This document shows positions 48,381-57,193 of a stretch of 64,000 bases of DNA, piece after piece; the first letter of the stretch is position 1, and every line of letters starts with the position of its first letter. The DNA is taken from positions 79,836 through 143,835 of the forward strand of contig NZ_JANIAA010000023.1 of the NCBI RefSeq assembly GCF_024505145.1, written 5' to 3'. The notes beneath the pieces are model-generated. The model was given only the letters and a program-made list of their open reading frames with translations. It had not been told where the DNA came from and made no database searches. Both the position numbers and the translations under genes were made by a program. Origin of the DNA: Streptomyces rugosispiralis (lineage in GTDB: Bacteria; Actinomycetota; Actinomycetes; Streptomycetales; Streptomycetaceae).

Positions 48381-49022
48381 GTGACCGCGGAGACCTCTCA
48401 GACGCTCGATCGGGGACTGCGCGTCCTCAAACTGCTCGCCGACACCGACCACGGGCTGACCGTGACCGAGCTGTCCAACAAGCTCGGCGTCAACCGCACC
48501 GTGGTCTACCGGCTGCTGGCCACCCTCGAACAGCACTCCCTGGTCCGCCGGGACATCGGCGGGCGGGCGCGCGTCGGGCTCGGGGTGCTCCAGCTCGGCC
48601 GCCAGGTGCATCCGCTGGTACGGGAGGCGGCGCTGCCCGCGCTGCGCTCCCTCGCCGAGGACGTCGGCGCGACCGCCCACCTCACCCTGGTCGACGGCAC
48701 CGAGGCACTCGCCGTCGCGGTCGTCGAGCCGACCTGGACCGACTACCACGTGGCCTACCGGGCCGGATTCCGGCATCCGCTCGACCGGGGCGCCGCCGGA
48801 CGCGCGATCCTCGCCGCCCGCGCCGGCCGCCCCGACGACCCCGGGTACGCCCTCACCCACGGCGAACTGGAAGCGGGCGCGAGCGGCGCGGCCGCCCCGC
48901 TCATCGGGGTGACGGGGATAGAGGGCAGCGTCGGGGTGGTGATGCTCTGCGATTCGGTCCCGGAGCGGGTCGGCCCCCGGGTGGTCGACGCGGCCCGAGA
49001 GGTCTCGGACGCCCTGAGATGA
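48381..49022 (+). CDS. IclR-family transcriptional regulator
   Basis: 213-residue IclR regulator. The winged helix-turn-helix is TLDRGLRVLKLLADTDHGLTVTELSNKLGVNRTVVYRLLATLE; the effector domain includes VEPTWTDYHVAYRAGFRHPLDRGAAGRAILA. It is shorter than the usual ~250, ending soon after GSVGVVML. GTG 48381 has GAGGAGGGGG upstream. A minisatellite follows directly, and no target gene is obvious nearby. Confidence 0.87.
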   Translation: MTAETSQTLDRGLRVLKLLADTDHGLTVTELSNKLGVNRTVVYRLLATLEQHSLVRRDIGGRARVGLGVLQLGRQVHPLVREAALPALRSLAEDVGATAHLTLVDGTEALAVAVVEPTWTDYHVAYRAGFRHPLDRGAAGRAILAARAGRPDDPGYALTHGELEAGASGAAAPLIGVTGIEGSVGVVMLCDSVPERVGPRVVDAAREVSDALR

Positions 49023-49043
49023 GGGCGGGCCGCCACGCGGCGG

Positions 49044-49305
49044 CCCGGCGGCAGCGTGCCCGGCGGCAGCGTGCCTGGCGGCAGCGTGCCTGGCGGCAGC
49101 CGTGCCTGGCGGCAGTGGGCCTGGCGGCAGCCGTGCCTGGCGGCAGCCGTGCCTGGCGGCAGTGGGCCTGGCGGCAGCGTGCCTGGCGGTAGTGGGCCTG
49201 GCGGCAGCGTGCCTGGCGGTAGTGGGCCTGGCGGCAGCGTGCCTGGCGGTAGTGGCCCGGCGGTAGTGGGCCCGGCGGCAGCGTGCCCGGCGGCAGCGGT
49301 GGGCC
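49044..49305. repeat. 15-bp minisatellite
   Basis: About 18 tandem copies of a 14-16-bp unit, mostly CTGGCGGCAGCGTGC or CTGGCGGTAGTGGGC. The two variants alternate in the second half. Sixteen-base units shift the frame, so no reading frame stays open with one repeat peptide throughout. It occupies the gap between the IclR and S16 protease genes and is likely to vary in length between strains. Confidence 0.9.
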
Positions 49306-49452
49306 CGCGCCCCGCGCGACCGGGGGTACCCCCGAACCCGGCCGCCCGCGTCGCGTGACCGGGCGCCACGGTCGGGTTCACGCCACCCCCGGGCGGCCCC
49401 GTGGGGCCGGGGCGGCGGCTCACGCGTCCCGGCGGTCAACTAGATTCGCACC

Positions 49453-50238
49453 ATGCCTGCCGTCTCCCCCCGCGCCCGCCTCCTCGCGCTCTGCTCCGCG
49501 CCCGTGCTCGCCCTGTTCGCGGTGGCCGCGTTCGCGCCACTGCCGTTCACCGTGGCCCAGCCCGGTTCGACCGTGAACGTCCTGGGCTCCGACCACGGCA
49601 AGCAGGTGATCAGCGTCTCGGGGACCGGCACCCGCAAGACCGCCGGGCAGCTACGGATGACGACGATCCTCGCGACCGGCCCGGACGCCACCGTGCGGGT
49701 GAAGGACGTGGTCAGCGGCTGGTTCGCCACCGACCGCGCCGTCATGCCGCATGACTCGGTCTACGTCGGCGGCACCACCAAGGAGATCGAGCGGCACAAC
49801 ACCGAGGAGATGCGGGAGTCCCAGTCCTCGGCCACCAGCGCCGCGCTCGGCTACCTCCACCGCTCCCCGCGCGACGTCAAGGTCACCCTGCGCCTCGCCG
49901 ACGTCGGCGGTCCGAGCGCCGGGCTGCTCTTCTCCCTCGGCATCGTCGACAAGCTGGACGGCGACGGCCGCGGCGGCGACCTCACCGGCGGCCGGACGAT
50001 CGCGGGCACCGGCACCATCGACGCCAAGGGCAAGGTCGGGGCCGTGGGCGGGGTCCCGCTCAAGACACAGGCCGCCAAGCGGGACGGCGCCACGGTCTTC
50101 CTCGTGCCGAAGGCCGAGTGTGCCGACGCCACGGCCGAACTGCCCAAGGGGCTGCGGCTGATCCCCGTCACCACTCTCAAGGGTGCGGTGACGGCTCTGC
50201 GGGCGCTGCGGTCGGGCGGCGCGGTCCCGCAGTGCTGA
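49453..50238 (+). CDS. membrane-anchored Lon-like S16 serine protease
   Basis: 261 residues. One N-terminal membrane helix (LLALCSAPVLALFAVAAFAPL), then an extracytoplasmic region, and a C-terminal Lon-type catalytic domain with the Ser in GGPSAG (Ser155) and the Lys in GVPLKTQAAK (Lys204). Relatives such as YlbL also carry a PDZ domain; only ~110 residues separate helix and protease domain and no clear PDZ is visible. Its last 62 bp overlap the convergent MFS gene. Confidence 0.85.
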   Translation: MPAVSPRARLLALCSAPVLALFAVAAFAPLPFTVAQPGSTVNVLGSDHGKQVISVSGTGTRKTAGQLRMTTILATGPDATVRVKDVVSGWFATDRAVMPHDSVYVGGTTKEIERHNTEEMRESQSSATSAALGYLHRSPRDVKVTLRLADVGGPSAGLLFSLGIVDKLDGDGRGGDLTGGRTIAGTGTIDAKGKVGAVGGVPLKTQAAKRDGATVFLVPKAECADATAELPKGLRLIPVTTLKGAVTALRALRSGGAVPQC

Positions 50239-51571
50239 GCGGCGCCGGCCCGCTCTCGTCCACCGCCGCCTCCCCGGAGGCCCCCGCTCTCCGGTCCACC
50301 GCCGGCCCCTCGTCCATCCCGCGCCAGGCCGGGAAGACCAGCGGGCTGAGCGTGGCCAGGAAGTAGACACCGCCCGTCACCAGGAAGGCGGCGGTCAGCC
50401 CCACCCCCTCCACCAGACACCCGGCCGCGAGCCCGCCGAGCGGCATCACCACCCACACCCCCGCGGTGAGCGCCCCCGAGACCCGGCTGCGCAACTCGTC
50501 GGGGACGGCCTCGTACGTCACCGTGGTCAGGATCGGGTTGAGCATCCCCGCCGCGACCCCGCTGGCCGCCATCGTCACGGCGAGCGGGGACACCCCGGGC
50601 ACGAACGCGGCGATCAGGAACCGCGGCAGCCCGCACACCAGGAAGCTCACCGCGAACACGGTCCGGCGCGGAAAGCGGTCGCCCACCGCCCCGTACAGCA
50701 GCGCCCCCACCAGCGCGCCGCCGCCGAACAGCGCCGTGAGCAGCCCCAGTTGGACGGACCCGCCCAGGTGCCGCTCGGCGTGGACCGGCAGCAGTACGGA
50801 GGACATGCCCTGGTCGAGACCGTTGGTGACCATGACCATCAGCACGATGGCCAGCAGCAGCCGATGGCGCAGCAGGAAGCGGTACCCCTCGCCCAGCTCG
50901 GCGCGGTAGGCGCGGGCGGACACCGGCACCACGGGCTTGCGCGGCGCGGCGGCGGGCAGTCCGCGCAGCCCCGCCATGATCAGCACCGCGGACGCCGCGA
51001 ACGTGGCCGCGTCGAGCAGCAGTACGGACGGCGGGCCGAGCAGCGCGATCAGCAGCCCGCCGAGCGCGGCGCCCAGCATCCTGGCGCCGCGCGAGGCCCC
51101 GTCGTAGAAGCTGGCCGCGCGGCTGAGGGTGGTGCCCGCCCGTTCGGCCAGCGCGGGGACGAGCACCTGGCGGGCGGTCTCGCCCGGCGCGTGGAGCAGT
51201 CCGCAGAACGCCATCAGCGCGCACAGCTGCCAGAACCGCAGCAGCCCGGCGAAGTGCAGCACCGGAATCGTGGCGACGGCCACCCCGCACAGCGAGTCGG
51301 AGGCGACGGAGACCCGTCTGCGGCCGATCCGGTCGATGACCGGCCCGCCGATGACGGCCGAGACGACCACCGGCAGGGTCGCGCAGAAGGACACGAACCC
51401 GGCCTTGGCCGCGCTGCCCGTGGTCTGCAGGACGAACCACGGGACGGCGATCAGCGTGAGGGAATTGCCCGCTATGGAGACGGTGTTGGCGGCGAGGACG
51501 AGTAAGAGTGGTCTTCGGTCGTCCCCGTTGTTCCCCCGGCGCTCTCTGTCTCCTGTGTCGTCGGAGCTCAT
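50177..51571 (-). CDS. MFS exporter controlled by ArsR-type regulator
   Basis: 464-residue MFS transporter of the DHA3/enterobactin-exporter style. It has ~12 helices starting LLLVLAANTVSIAGNSLTLIAVPWFVLQTTGSA, motif A-like IGGPVIDRIGRRR, and a ~55-residue Pro/Ala-rich C-terminal tail that overlaps the S16 gene end. ATG 51571 is one base after the stop of a 71-residue ORF. It is the third gene of an operon led by the ArsR-type regulator, so its expression probably responds to whatever that protein senses. Confidence 0.87.
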   Translation of the reverse strand: MSSDDTGDRERRGNNGDDRRPLLLVLAANTVSIAGNSLTLIAVPWFVLQTTGSAAKAGFVSFCATLPVVVSAVIGGPVIDRIGRRRVSVASDSLCGVAVATIPVLHFAGLLRFWQLCALMAFCGLLHAPGETARQVLVPALAERAGTTLSRAASFYDGASRGARMLGAALGGLLIALLGPPSVLLLDAATFAASAVLIMAGLRGLPAAAPRKPVVPVSARAYRAELGEGYRFLLRHRLLLAIVLMVMVTNGLDQGMSSVLLPVHAERHLGGSVQLGLLTALFGGGALVGALLYGAVGDRFPRRTVFAVSFLVCGLPRFLIAAFVPGVSPLAVTMAASGVAAGMLNPILTTVTYEAVPDELRSRVSGALTAGVWVVMPLGGLAAGCLVEGVGLTAAFLVTGGVYFLATLSPLVFPAWRGMDEGPAVDRRAGASGEAAVDESGPAPLSTAGPRRPTAAPAEPSPHP

Positions 51572-51572
51572 G

Positions 51573-51788
51573 TCAGTGGTCGAACCTGGCGGTCAGACCG
51601 GATTGCGGCAGCCGCGGCGTGGCCAGCCGCAGCCCGACCTCCACCAGCGTCCAGCCGACCCGGGCGCGCAGCACCCGGGCGCGGGCGGGGCGGGAGCGGC
51701 GGTGCGGCCGGGACGCCTCGCGGGCCTCGTCACGCAGCCGCTCGGCGCGTATGTGGTGCAGCCACAGGTGGATCTCGTCGCCGTACAT
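51573..51788 (-). CDS. small hypothetical protein in the ArsR-MFS operon
   Basis: 71-residue basic protein (MYGDEIHLWLHHIRAERLRDEAREASRP, then Arg-rich, ending LPQSGLTARFDH). A GGGGGGAA ribosome site precedes ATG 51788, and it is packed 21 bp after the ArsR gene and 1 bp before the MFS gene, which supports real translation. No known family recognised. It might associate with the transporter or simply couple translation. Confidence 0.65.
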   Translation of the reverse strand: MYGDEIHLWLHHIRAERLRDEAREASRPHRRSRPARARVLRARVGWTLVEVGLRLATPRLPQSGLTARFDH

Positions 51789-51809
51789 GTGGTTCCCCCC
51801 AGGGATCGG

Positions 51810-52424
51810 TCAGTCCTCGTTGCGCGGGAAGGCGTGCAGATGGACGCGGTACGGGGCGGAGCCCTCGGTGTCCCGGTCCACCTCCTTCTCGCGGTAGCTC
51901 TCGATCAGTTCGTGCACTTTGTCGCGCATTTCGCGGGCGAGTTCAGGGGTGAGGCGCATGGAGAAATCGCTCATGTCCGAAGCCCTGCGCCACGCTGAGG
52001 GCCAGTCGTGCATGGTGCTGAACCAGGTGGACAGGTCCTGGCCGTGGATGGTGGCCCACTCATGGAGCAGGGTGTTGATCGCTCCGCGTACGGACGGGTC
52101 GGGGCTGGTCAGGAACCTGTCGCTACCCACCCGCACGCCCCGCTGCGCCGCCTTCCACCACCGCTCCCGCCCCTTGCCCCGCTCCGGGTCGTCCTTGACG
52201 AAGCCATGGGCGGCCAGCTGACGCAGATGGTAGCTCGTGGCGCCGCTGGACTCCCCCAATCTGTCGGCCAGTTGGGACGCGGTGGCCGGTCCGTACTCGC
52301 GCAGCGCCCCGAGCAGACGCATCCGCAGCGGATGCGCGAGCCCGCGCAGGGAGCGTGGGTCGAGCTCCCGGACTTCGTCGGACGCGGGCTCTTCGTTCTC
52401 TGCCATGTGCGGCAGCGTAAGCAT
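51810..52424 (-). CDS. ArsR-like winged-helix regulator
   Basis: 204-residue regulator. The winged helix lies at ~25-100 (LRGLAHPLRMRLLGALREYGPATASQLADRLGESSGATSYHLRQLAAHGFV), with a helical C-terminal region that may dimerise. No metal-binding Cys pair is seen, so it is not a metal sensor. ATG 52424 is preceded by GGAG at 7 bp; that site lies inside the right arm of a 17-bp inverted repeat. ATG 52406 is the alternative but has no ribosome site. It heads the exporter operon and probably represses it. Confidence 0.85.
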   Translation of the reverse strand: MLTLPHMAENEEPASDEVRELDPRSLRGLAHPLRMRLLGALREYGPATASQLADRLGESSGATSYHLRQLAAHGFVKDDPERGKGRERWWKAAQRGVRVGSDRFLTSPDPSVRGAINTLLHEWATIHGQDLSTWFSTMHDWPSAWRRASDMSDFSMRLTPELAREMRDKVHELIESYREKEVDRDTEGSAPYRVHLHAFPRNED

Positions 52425-52425
52425 G

Positions 52426-52467
52426 CAAAGACTCCGTTGCAACACTTTCTTTGCAACGGAGTCTTTG
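52426..52467 (-). promoter_or_regulatory. 17-bp-arm inverted repeat covering the ArsR ribosome site
   Basis: Perfect arms at 52426-52442 and 52451-52467 (CAAAGACTCCGTTGCAA and its complement) with an 8-base spacer, between the Lrp gene stop and the ArsR ATG. As DNA it may be the ArsR operator; as RNA it hides the GGAG and could also terminate the Lrp transcript. No U-run follows. Confidence 0.8.
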
Positions 52468-52500
52468 GATCTGCTTCAGCGGCTCGAAATCGCCCCCCGC

Positions 52501-52968
52501 TCAGTCCCGCGCCGCCTGCCGCACCAGCGGGATGATCCGCAGCGGCACCGGGTTCTCCATCACGATCGCCGTCGAGGCCCGGACGATCCCCTCGAACCCC
52601 ACCACCAGGTCGATCACCCGCTGGAGATCGGCGTTGGAGCGGGCCACCAACCGGCACAGCATGTCTCCGTGGCCCGTCGTGGTGTGCAGCTCCAGCACCT
52701 CGGGAACGGTCGCCAGATGGGCCCGTACGTCCGGCCCCTGCCCCTGCTTGATCTCCAGCGTCGCGAAGGCGGTGACCGGGTAGCCGAGCGCCGCCGGGTC
52801 CACCTCGGGGCCGAAGCCCCGGATCACCCCCTGTGTCCGCAGCCGGTCCAGCCGCGCCTGCGCCGTGCCGCGGGCGACACCGAGGCGGCGTGACGCCTCC
52901 AGCACCCCGATCCGCGGCTCCTCGGCGAGCAACTCGATCAGGCGGGCGTCGAGCCCGTCGATTCCCAT
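52501..52968 (-). CDS. hpdR: Lrp/AsnC-family regulator (HpdR-like)
   Basis: 155-residue Lrp/AsnC protein. Helix-turn-helix ~5-55 (LDARLIELLAEEPRIGVLEASRRLGVARGTAQARLDRL) and a RAM effector domain (VTAFATLEIKQGQGPDVRAHLATVPEVLELHTTTGHGD). ATG 52968 has GGAGGGG at ideal spacing; a GTG further upstream is in frame but lacks a site. It is divergent from the 4-hydroxyphenylpyruvate dioxygenase gene, matching HpdR, which I recall as an activator of hpdA in S. coelicolor, probably responding to tyrosine or 4-hydroxyphenylpyruvate. Confidence 0.85.
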   Translation of the reverse strand: MGIDGLDARLIELLAEEPRIGVLEASRRLGVARGTAQARLDRLRTQGVIRGFGPEVDPAALGYPVTAFATLEIKQGQGPDVRAHLATVPEVLELHTTTGHGDMLCRLVARSNADLQRVIDLVVGFEGIVRASTAIVMENPVPLRIIPLVRQAARD

Positions 52969-53127
52969 GCGGTTCCCCTCCAGGTCCCGGGCTTCTCTTG
53001 AGGTGTCCTCTGTGACGGTAGTCACCCTGTACAGGATGCGCTGCCGGATACGGCCGTGGCTATACACACTGACCAGCGATTTCGCGAAGTGTTGCGCACC
53101 TTGAGCCGCCGGGGGACGCTTCGAAGT

Positions 53128-54276
53128 ATGACTGAGACGACAGAGATGCTGCAGCAGGGGGACGCACGGCACGCCGACCCGTTCCCCGTGAAGGGGATGG
53201 ACGCGGTCGTCTTCGCCGTCGGCAACGCCAAGCAGGCAGCGCACTACTACGCCACCGCCTTCGGCATGAAGCTCGTCGCCTACTCCGGCCCGGAGAACGG
53301 CAGCCGGGAGACGGCCAGTTACGTCCTCGTCTCGGGCGGCGCCCGCTTCGTGTTCACCTCCGTCATCAAGCCGGTGAGCGCCTGGGGCCGCTTCCTGTCC
53401 GAGCATGTCGCCGAGCACGGCGACGGGGTGATCGACCTCGCGGTCGAGGTGCCGGACGCGCGTGCCGCGTACGCGTACGCCATCGAGCACGGCGCCACCG
53501 GGATCGAGGAGCCGCACGAGCTCAAGGACGAGCACGGCACGGTGGTCATGGCCTCGATCCGCACCTACGGCGACACCCGCCACACCCTCGTCGAGCGCAC
53601 CGGCTACTTCGGCCCGTACCTCCCCGGCTACGCCGAGGCCGAGCCGATCGTCGCCCCGCCGGCGCGCCGGAACTTCCAGGCCATCGACCACTGCGTGGGC
53701 AATGTGGAGCTCGGCCGGATGGACGAGTGGGTCGGGTTCTACAACAACGTCATGGGCTTCACCAACATGAAGGAGTTCGTGGGCGACGACATCGCCACCG
53801 AGTACTCCGCGCTGATGTCGAAGGTCGTGGCGGACGGCACCCGCAAGGTGAAGTTCCCGCTCAACGAGCCTGCGGCCGGCAAGAAGAAGTCCCAGATCGA
53901 CGAGTATCTGGAGTTCTACGGCGGCCCCGGCGTCCAGCACATCGCGCTCGCCACCAACGACATCGTCGCCACCGTGCGGGCGATGCGCGCGGCCGGGGTG
54001 AGCTTCCTGGACACGCCGGACTCGTACTACGACACCCTGGGGGAGTGGGTCGGCGACACCCGCGTCCCGCTGGAGACCCTCCGTGAGCTGAAGATCCTCG
54101 CCGACCGGGACGAGGACGGCTATCTGCTCCAGATCTTCACCAAGCCGGTCCAGGACCGGCCGACCGTCTTCTTCGAGCTGATCGAGCGGCATGGCTCGAT
54201 GGGCTTCGGCAAGGGCAACTTCAAGGCGCTGTTCGAGGCGATCGAGCGCGAGCAGGCCAAGCGCGGCAACCTCTGA
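53128..54276 (+). CDS. hpd: 4-hydroxyphenylpyruvate dioxygenase
   Basis: 382-residue Fe(II) enzyme turning 4-hydroxyphenylpyruvate into homogentisate in tyrosine breakdown; overproduction can lead to brown melanin-like pigment. Iron ligands are His188 (AIDHCVGN), His271 (GVQHIAL) and Glu350 (FFELIERHG). ATG 53128 gives the usual length. The 159 bp shared with the divergent Lrp gene must hold the promoter and regulator site. Confidence 0.97.
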   Translation: MTETTEMLQQGDARHADPFPVKGMDAVVFAVGNAKQAAHYYATAFGMKLVAYSGPENGSRETASYVLVSGGARFVFTSVIKPVSAWGRFLSEHVAEHGDGVIDLAVEVPDARAAYAYAIEHGATGIEEPHELKDEHGTVVMASIRTYGDTRHTLVERTGYFGPYLPGYAEAEPIVAPPARRNFQAIDHCVGNVELGRMDEWVGFYNNVMGFTNMKEFVGDDIATEYSALMSKVVADGTRKVKFPLNEPAAGKKKSQIDEYLEFYGGPGVQHIALATNDIVATVRAMRAAGVSFLDTPDSYYDTLGEWVGDTRVPLETLRELKILADRDEDGYLLQIFTKPVQDRPTVFFELIERHGSMGFGKGNFKALFEAIEREQAKRGNL

Positions 54277-54457
54277 GACCGCCACGCGGGGCGGGCCGCG
54301 GCCCGCGGTCCACGGGTCCGCCCCGCACGGTCCACGGGTCCGCCCGCACGGCCCGCCGCCCGTCCCGCACGGCCGCGCCCACCCCCCTGATTCCGTGCAC
54401 ATGCGCCCACACCCCCGCGTCCATGCGCAGTCGGTGCCAGAAAATGCGAACACCCGA

Positions 54458-54473
54458 ATGGGAGCGCTTTCCC
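54458..54473. promoter_or_regulatory. LacI-box-like palindrome
   Basis: TGGGAGCGCTTTCCCA, an imperfect dyad (six of eight positions symmetrical) resembling the TGGGAGCGCTCCCA box of Streptomyces CebR-type repressors. It lies 68 bp before the Tat-secreted protein gene. The rest of the 54277-54541 gap is GC-rich with short CACGGTCCACGGGTCCG-like repeats. Confidence 0.45.
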
Positions 54474-54541
54474 ACCGTCTACACTCACGGCGATCTGTTC
54501 ACTCCAACACGGCGTGATCACACGGGAGTTGTTGAGTATCA

Positions 54542-55567
54542 ATGCACACGGAAAAGTACACTGCGGGCCGTTTGACCAGGCGTAGGTTCACCCTCGGCGG
54601 GGGAGTCGCCGCGGCCGGCGCGCTCGGTGCCTTCGCCGCCCGCGCGGGGGCCGCCACCGTGGCGGGGGGCCGGTTCGACCTGTCGGTGCCCTCCACCCAG
54701 CTGATCCGCGAGAAGACCCCGCACAACTCCACCGTGCTGCAGTCCTTCGCGTTCGACGACGTGGGCGGGCACATCTACACCGTCCAGCTCATGGAGGGCG
54801 GGATCCGGCTCAGCGGGGAGTCCGCCCCCGTCTCCGGCGCCGACCGCGCCGCCCACGGCGATCTGTGCGTCACCAAGCTGTCCCTGGCCGGGGCCGAGCT
54901 GGGTTCGATGTACCTCAAGGGGTTCGGGCACGGCGTCGCCATGGGCTGTGAGCCGGTCGGCTCCACCGCCCATCTGTGGACCGAGTCGGACGCCAACCCC
55001 GACTCCGGCTACGGCCGCGCCATCAGCCGCTTCAAGTTCGCCGATGGCACGGTGCTGTCGTCCGGTTCGTCGTCGCTGGTCAAGCACCGCCCGGTGGCGG
55101 GCTCCACCAGCAACCAGCCCGCCGTCGACATGCTCAACCGCCGGCTGCTGCTGCGCTACCGCCTCGGCGGCGAGGTCCGCTACCGGCTGATGAGCCTGTC
55201 CGGGGTCAGCGCGGGCGACTACACCGCCGTATACGACGACATACCCCAGACCGGTGTCGAGGACGGCGAGGTCTTCCAGGGCTTCACGGTCCTCGGCGAC
55301 TACGTGTACCAGCTCACCGGCACCGCCTACACCGGCGAGGACGGCGCCAACCCGCCCTCCGGCCACGGCAACACCTACGTCTCCTGCGTCGATCTGCGCA
55401 CCGGCGAGCTCGTCCAGCGCGCCCGCACCGAGGCCGCCTACTCGCTGAGCTACCGCGAGCCGGAGGGCATGGCCGTCCAGCTGTCCAGCCCGCGCCGGCT
55501 GTGCATGGGCTTCGCCTCGGGCGCCGCCGGGGGCCGTAAGGTCAGCGTCTACTACAAAGCGCCGTAG
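54542..55567 (+). CDS. Tat-exported beta-propeller protein (TagC / P68 RBP-like)
   Basis: 341-residue secreted protein. A twin-arginine signal is clear: RRRFTLGGG followed by an Ala-rich stretch, cleaved near AGA (~38). The mature part is repeated beta-strand sequence (FAFDDVGGHIYTVQL, KHRPVAGSTSNQPAVDMLNRRLLLRYRL, GFTVLGDYVYQLTG), like the five-bladed propeller of proteins annotated as teichoic acid biosynthesis protein C. Enzymatic activity is not evident; surface glycopolymer binding is a guess. ATG 54542. Confidence 0.8.
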   Translation: MHTEKYTAGRLTRRRFTLGGGVAAAGALGAFAARAGAATVAGGRFDLSVPSTQLIREKTPHNSTVLQSFAFDDVGGHIYTVQLMEGGIRLSGESAPVSGADRAAHGDLCVTKLSLAGAELGSMYLKGFGHGVAMGCEPVGSTAHLWTESDANPDSGYGRAISRFKFADGTVLSSGSSSLVKHRPVAGSTSNQPAVDMLNRRLLLRYRLGGEVRYRLMSLSGVSAGDYTAVYDDIPQTGVEDGEVFQGFTVLGDYVYQLTGTAYTGEDGANPPSGHGNTYVSCVDLRTGELVQRARTEAAYSLSYREPEGMAVQLSSPRRLCMGFASGAAGGRKVSVYYKAP

Positions 55568-55700
55568 CGCCCGTACCGTACGACCCTGGTCGAGGGCCTG
55601 CCCAAGGCCCTCCTCGCGGCGCCCCTCACGGCGATCCTCCCGGTCATCCGTCCGCTGCAGCGATCTTCCCCGGGCGCTTCCCGGGTGCGAGTCTGGAGAT

Positions 55701-57068
55701 ATGACGGACCTCATCGAGCTGCTGCGGGAGGGCCTCCCCGAGGAGGCGGTGCTCACGGACCCCGATGTGACCGGGGCCTACGCCAACGACATGGCGAGCT
55801 TCTGCGAGGCGGGCGCGCCCGCCGTGGTCGTCCTCCCGCGCACGGTGGAGCAGGTGCAGCACGTGTGCCGCACCGCCACCGCGCTGCGCGTCCCGATCGT
55901 GCCGCAGGGCGCGCGTACCGGGCTGTCGGGCGCGGCCAACGCGTCCGACGGCTGCGTCGTGCTGTCCCTGGTCAAGATGGACCGGATCCTGGAGATCAAC
56001 CCGGTGGACCGGATCGCGGTCGTCGAACCGGGCGTGATCAACGCGACCCTTTCCCGCGCGGTCATGGAGAAGGGCCTCTACTATCCGCCGGACCCCTCCA
56101 GCTGGGAGCAGTGCACGATCGGCGGCAACATCGGCACCGCGTCCGGCGGGCTGTGCTGTGTGAAGTACGGCGTCACCGCCGAATACGTCCTCGGGCTCGA
56201 TGTCGTCCTCGCCGACGGCCGGCTGCTGAAGACCGGCCGCCGCACCGCCAAGGGCGTCGCGGGCTACGACCTGACCCGGCTCTTCGTCGGCTCCGAGGGC
56301 AGCCTCGGCATCGTCGTGCGCGCGGTCCTCGCCCTCAAGCCCGCCCCGCTCGAACAGCTCGTACTCGCCGCCGAGTTCCCCTCCACCGCGGCCGCCTGCG
56401 ACGCCATCTGCCGGATCATGGAGCGCGGCCACGCCCCCTCGCTGCTGGAGCTGATGGACCGTACGAGCGTCCGCGCGGTCAACGCGATGGGGAACATGGG
56501 CCTCCCGGAGTCCACCGAGGCCCTGCTGATGGCGGCCTTCGACACCCCGGACCCGGCCCCCGACCTCGCCGCCGTGGCCGAGCTGTGCACGGCGGCCGGT
56601 GCCACGGAGGTGGTCCCGGCCGAGGACGCCGCCGAGTCCGACATGCTGCTCCAGGCCCGCCGGATGACGCTTCCGGCGCTGGAGGCGGTCAAGGGCGTCA
56701 CCATGATCGACGACGTCTGTGTGCCCCGCTCCCGGCTCGCGGAGATGATCGACGGCACGGCCGCCATCGCCACGAAGTACGGCCTGACCATCGGCGTCGT
56801 CGCGCACGCCGGCGACGGCAACACCCATCCCACGGTGTGCTTCGACCCCACCGACCCCGATGAGTCCCGCCGCGCCCGGGAGTCCTTCGACGCCATCATG
56901 GCGCTGGGCCTGGAACTCGGCGGCACCATCACCGGGGAGCACGGCGTCGGCGTCCTCAAGCGGGAGTGGCTGGCGCGTGAACTGGGTCCGGTGGGGGTGG
57001 AGATGCAGCGCGGGATCAAGCAGGTCTTCGATCCGCTGGGCCTGCTCAACCCCGGCAAGCTGTTCTGA
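55701..57068 (+). CDS. FAD-linked oxidase, glycolate-oxidase GlcD type
   Basis: 455-residue flavoprotein of the vanillyl-alcohol-oxidase fold. FAD loop VPQGARTGLSGAANASDGCVVLSL (~70-93) and PPDPSSWEQCTIGGNIGTASGG; the C-terminal cap has HAGDGNTHP and GTITGEHGVGVLKREW, which fits the GlcD/D-lactate dehydrogenase group. It oxidises a 2-hydroxy acid (glycolate or D-lactate). ATG 55701. No GlcE/GlcF partner is adjacent, so it may act alone. Confidence 0.92.
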   Translation: MTDLIELLREGLPEEAVLTDPDVTGAYANDMASFCEAGAPAVVVLPRTVEQVQHVCRTATALRVPIVPQGARTGLSGAANASDGCVVLSLVKMDRILEINPVDRIAVVEPGVINATLSRAVMEKGLYYPPDPSSWEQCTIGGNIGTASGGLCCVKYGVTAEYVLGLDVVLADGRLLKTGRRTAKGVAGYDLTRLFVGSEGSLGIVVRAVLALKPAPLEQLVLAAEFPSTAAACDAICRIMERGHAPSLLELMDRTSVRAVNAMGNMGLPESTEALLMAAFDTPDPAPDLAAVAELCTAAGATEVVPAEDAAESDMLLQARRMTLPALEAVKGVTMIDDVCVPRSRLAEMIDGTAAIATKYGLTIGVVAHAGDGNTHPTVCFDPTDPDESRRARESFDAIMALGLELGGTITGEHGVGVLKREWLARELGPVGVEMQRGIKQVFDPLGLLNPGKLF

Positions 57069-57193
57069 GGCCGCCCGGACCCGGGGGTGGTCCGGACGGC
57101 CTCGGTCTCAGCGGCTGATCAGCTCTCGGCGCCGGATCGGGCCTCGGCGGCCGATCCGGCCTTGCGCGGGGCGATTCGGGCCTTGGCGGCCGA

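Noticed and set aside
49056..49358. PGGSV/PGGSG collagen-like repeat ORF
   Set aside because: It crosses the minisatellite, where 16-base units shift the frame; no ribosome site and no conserved ends.
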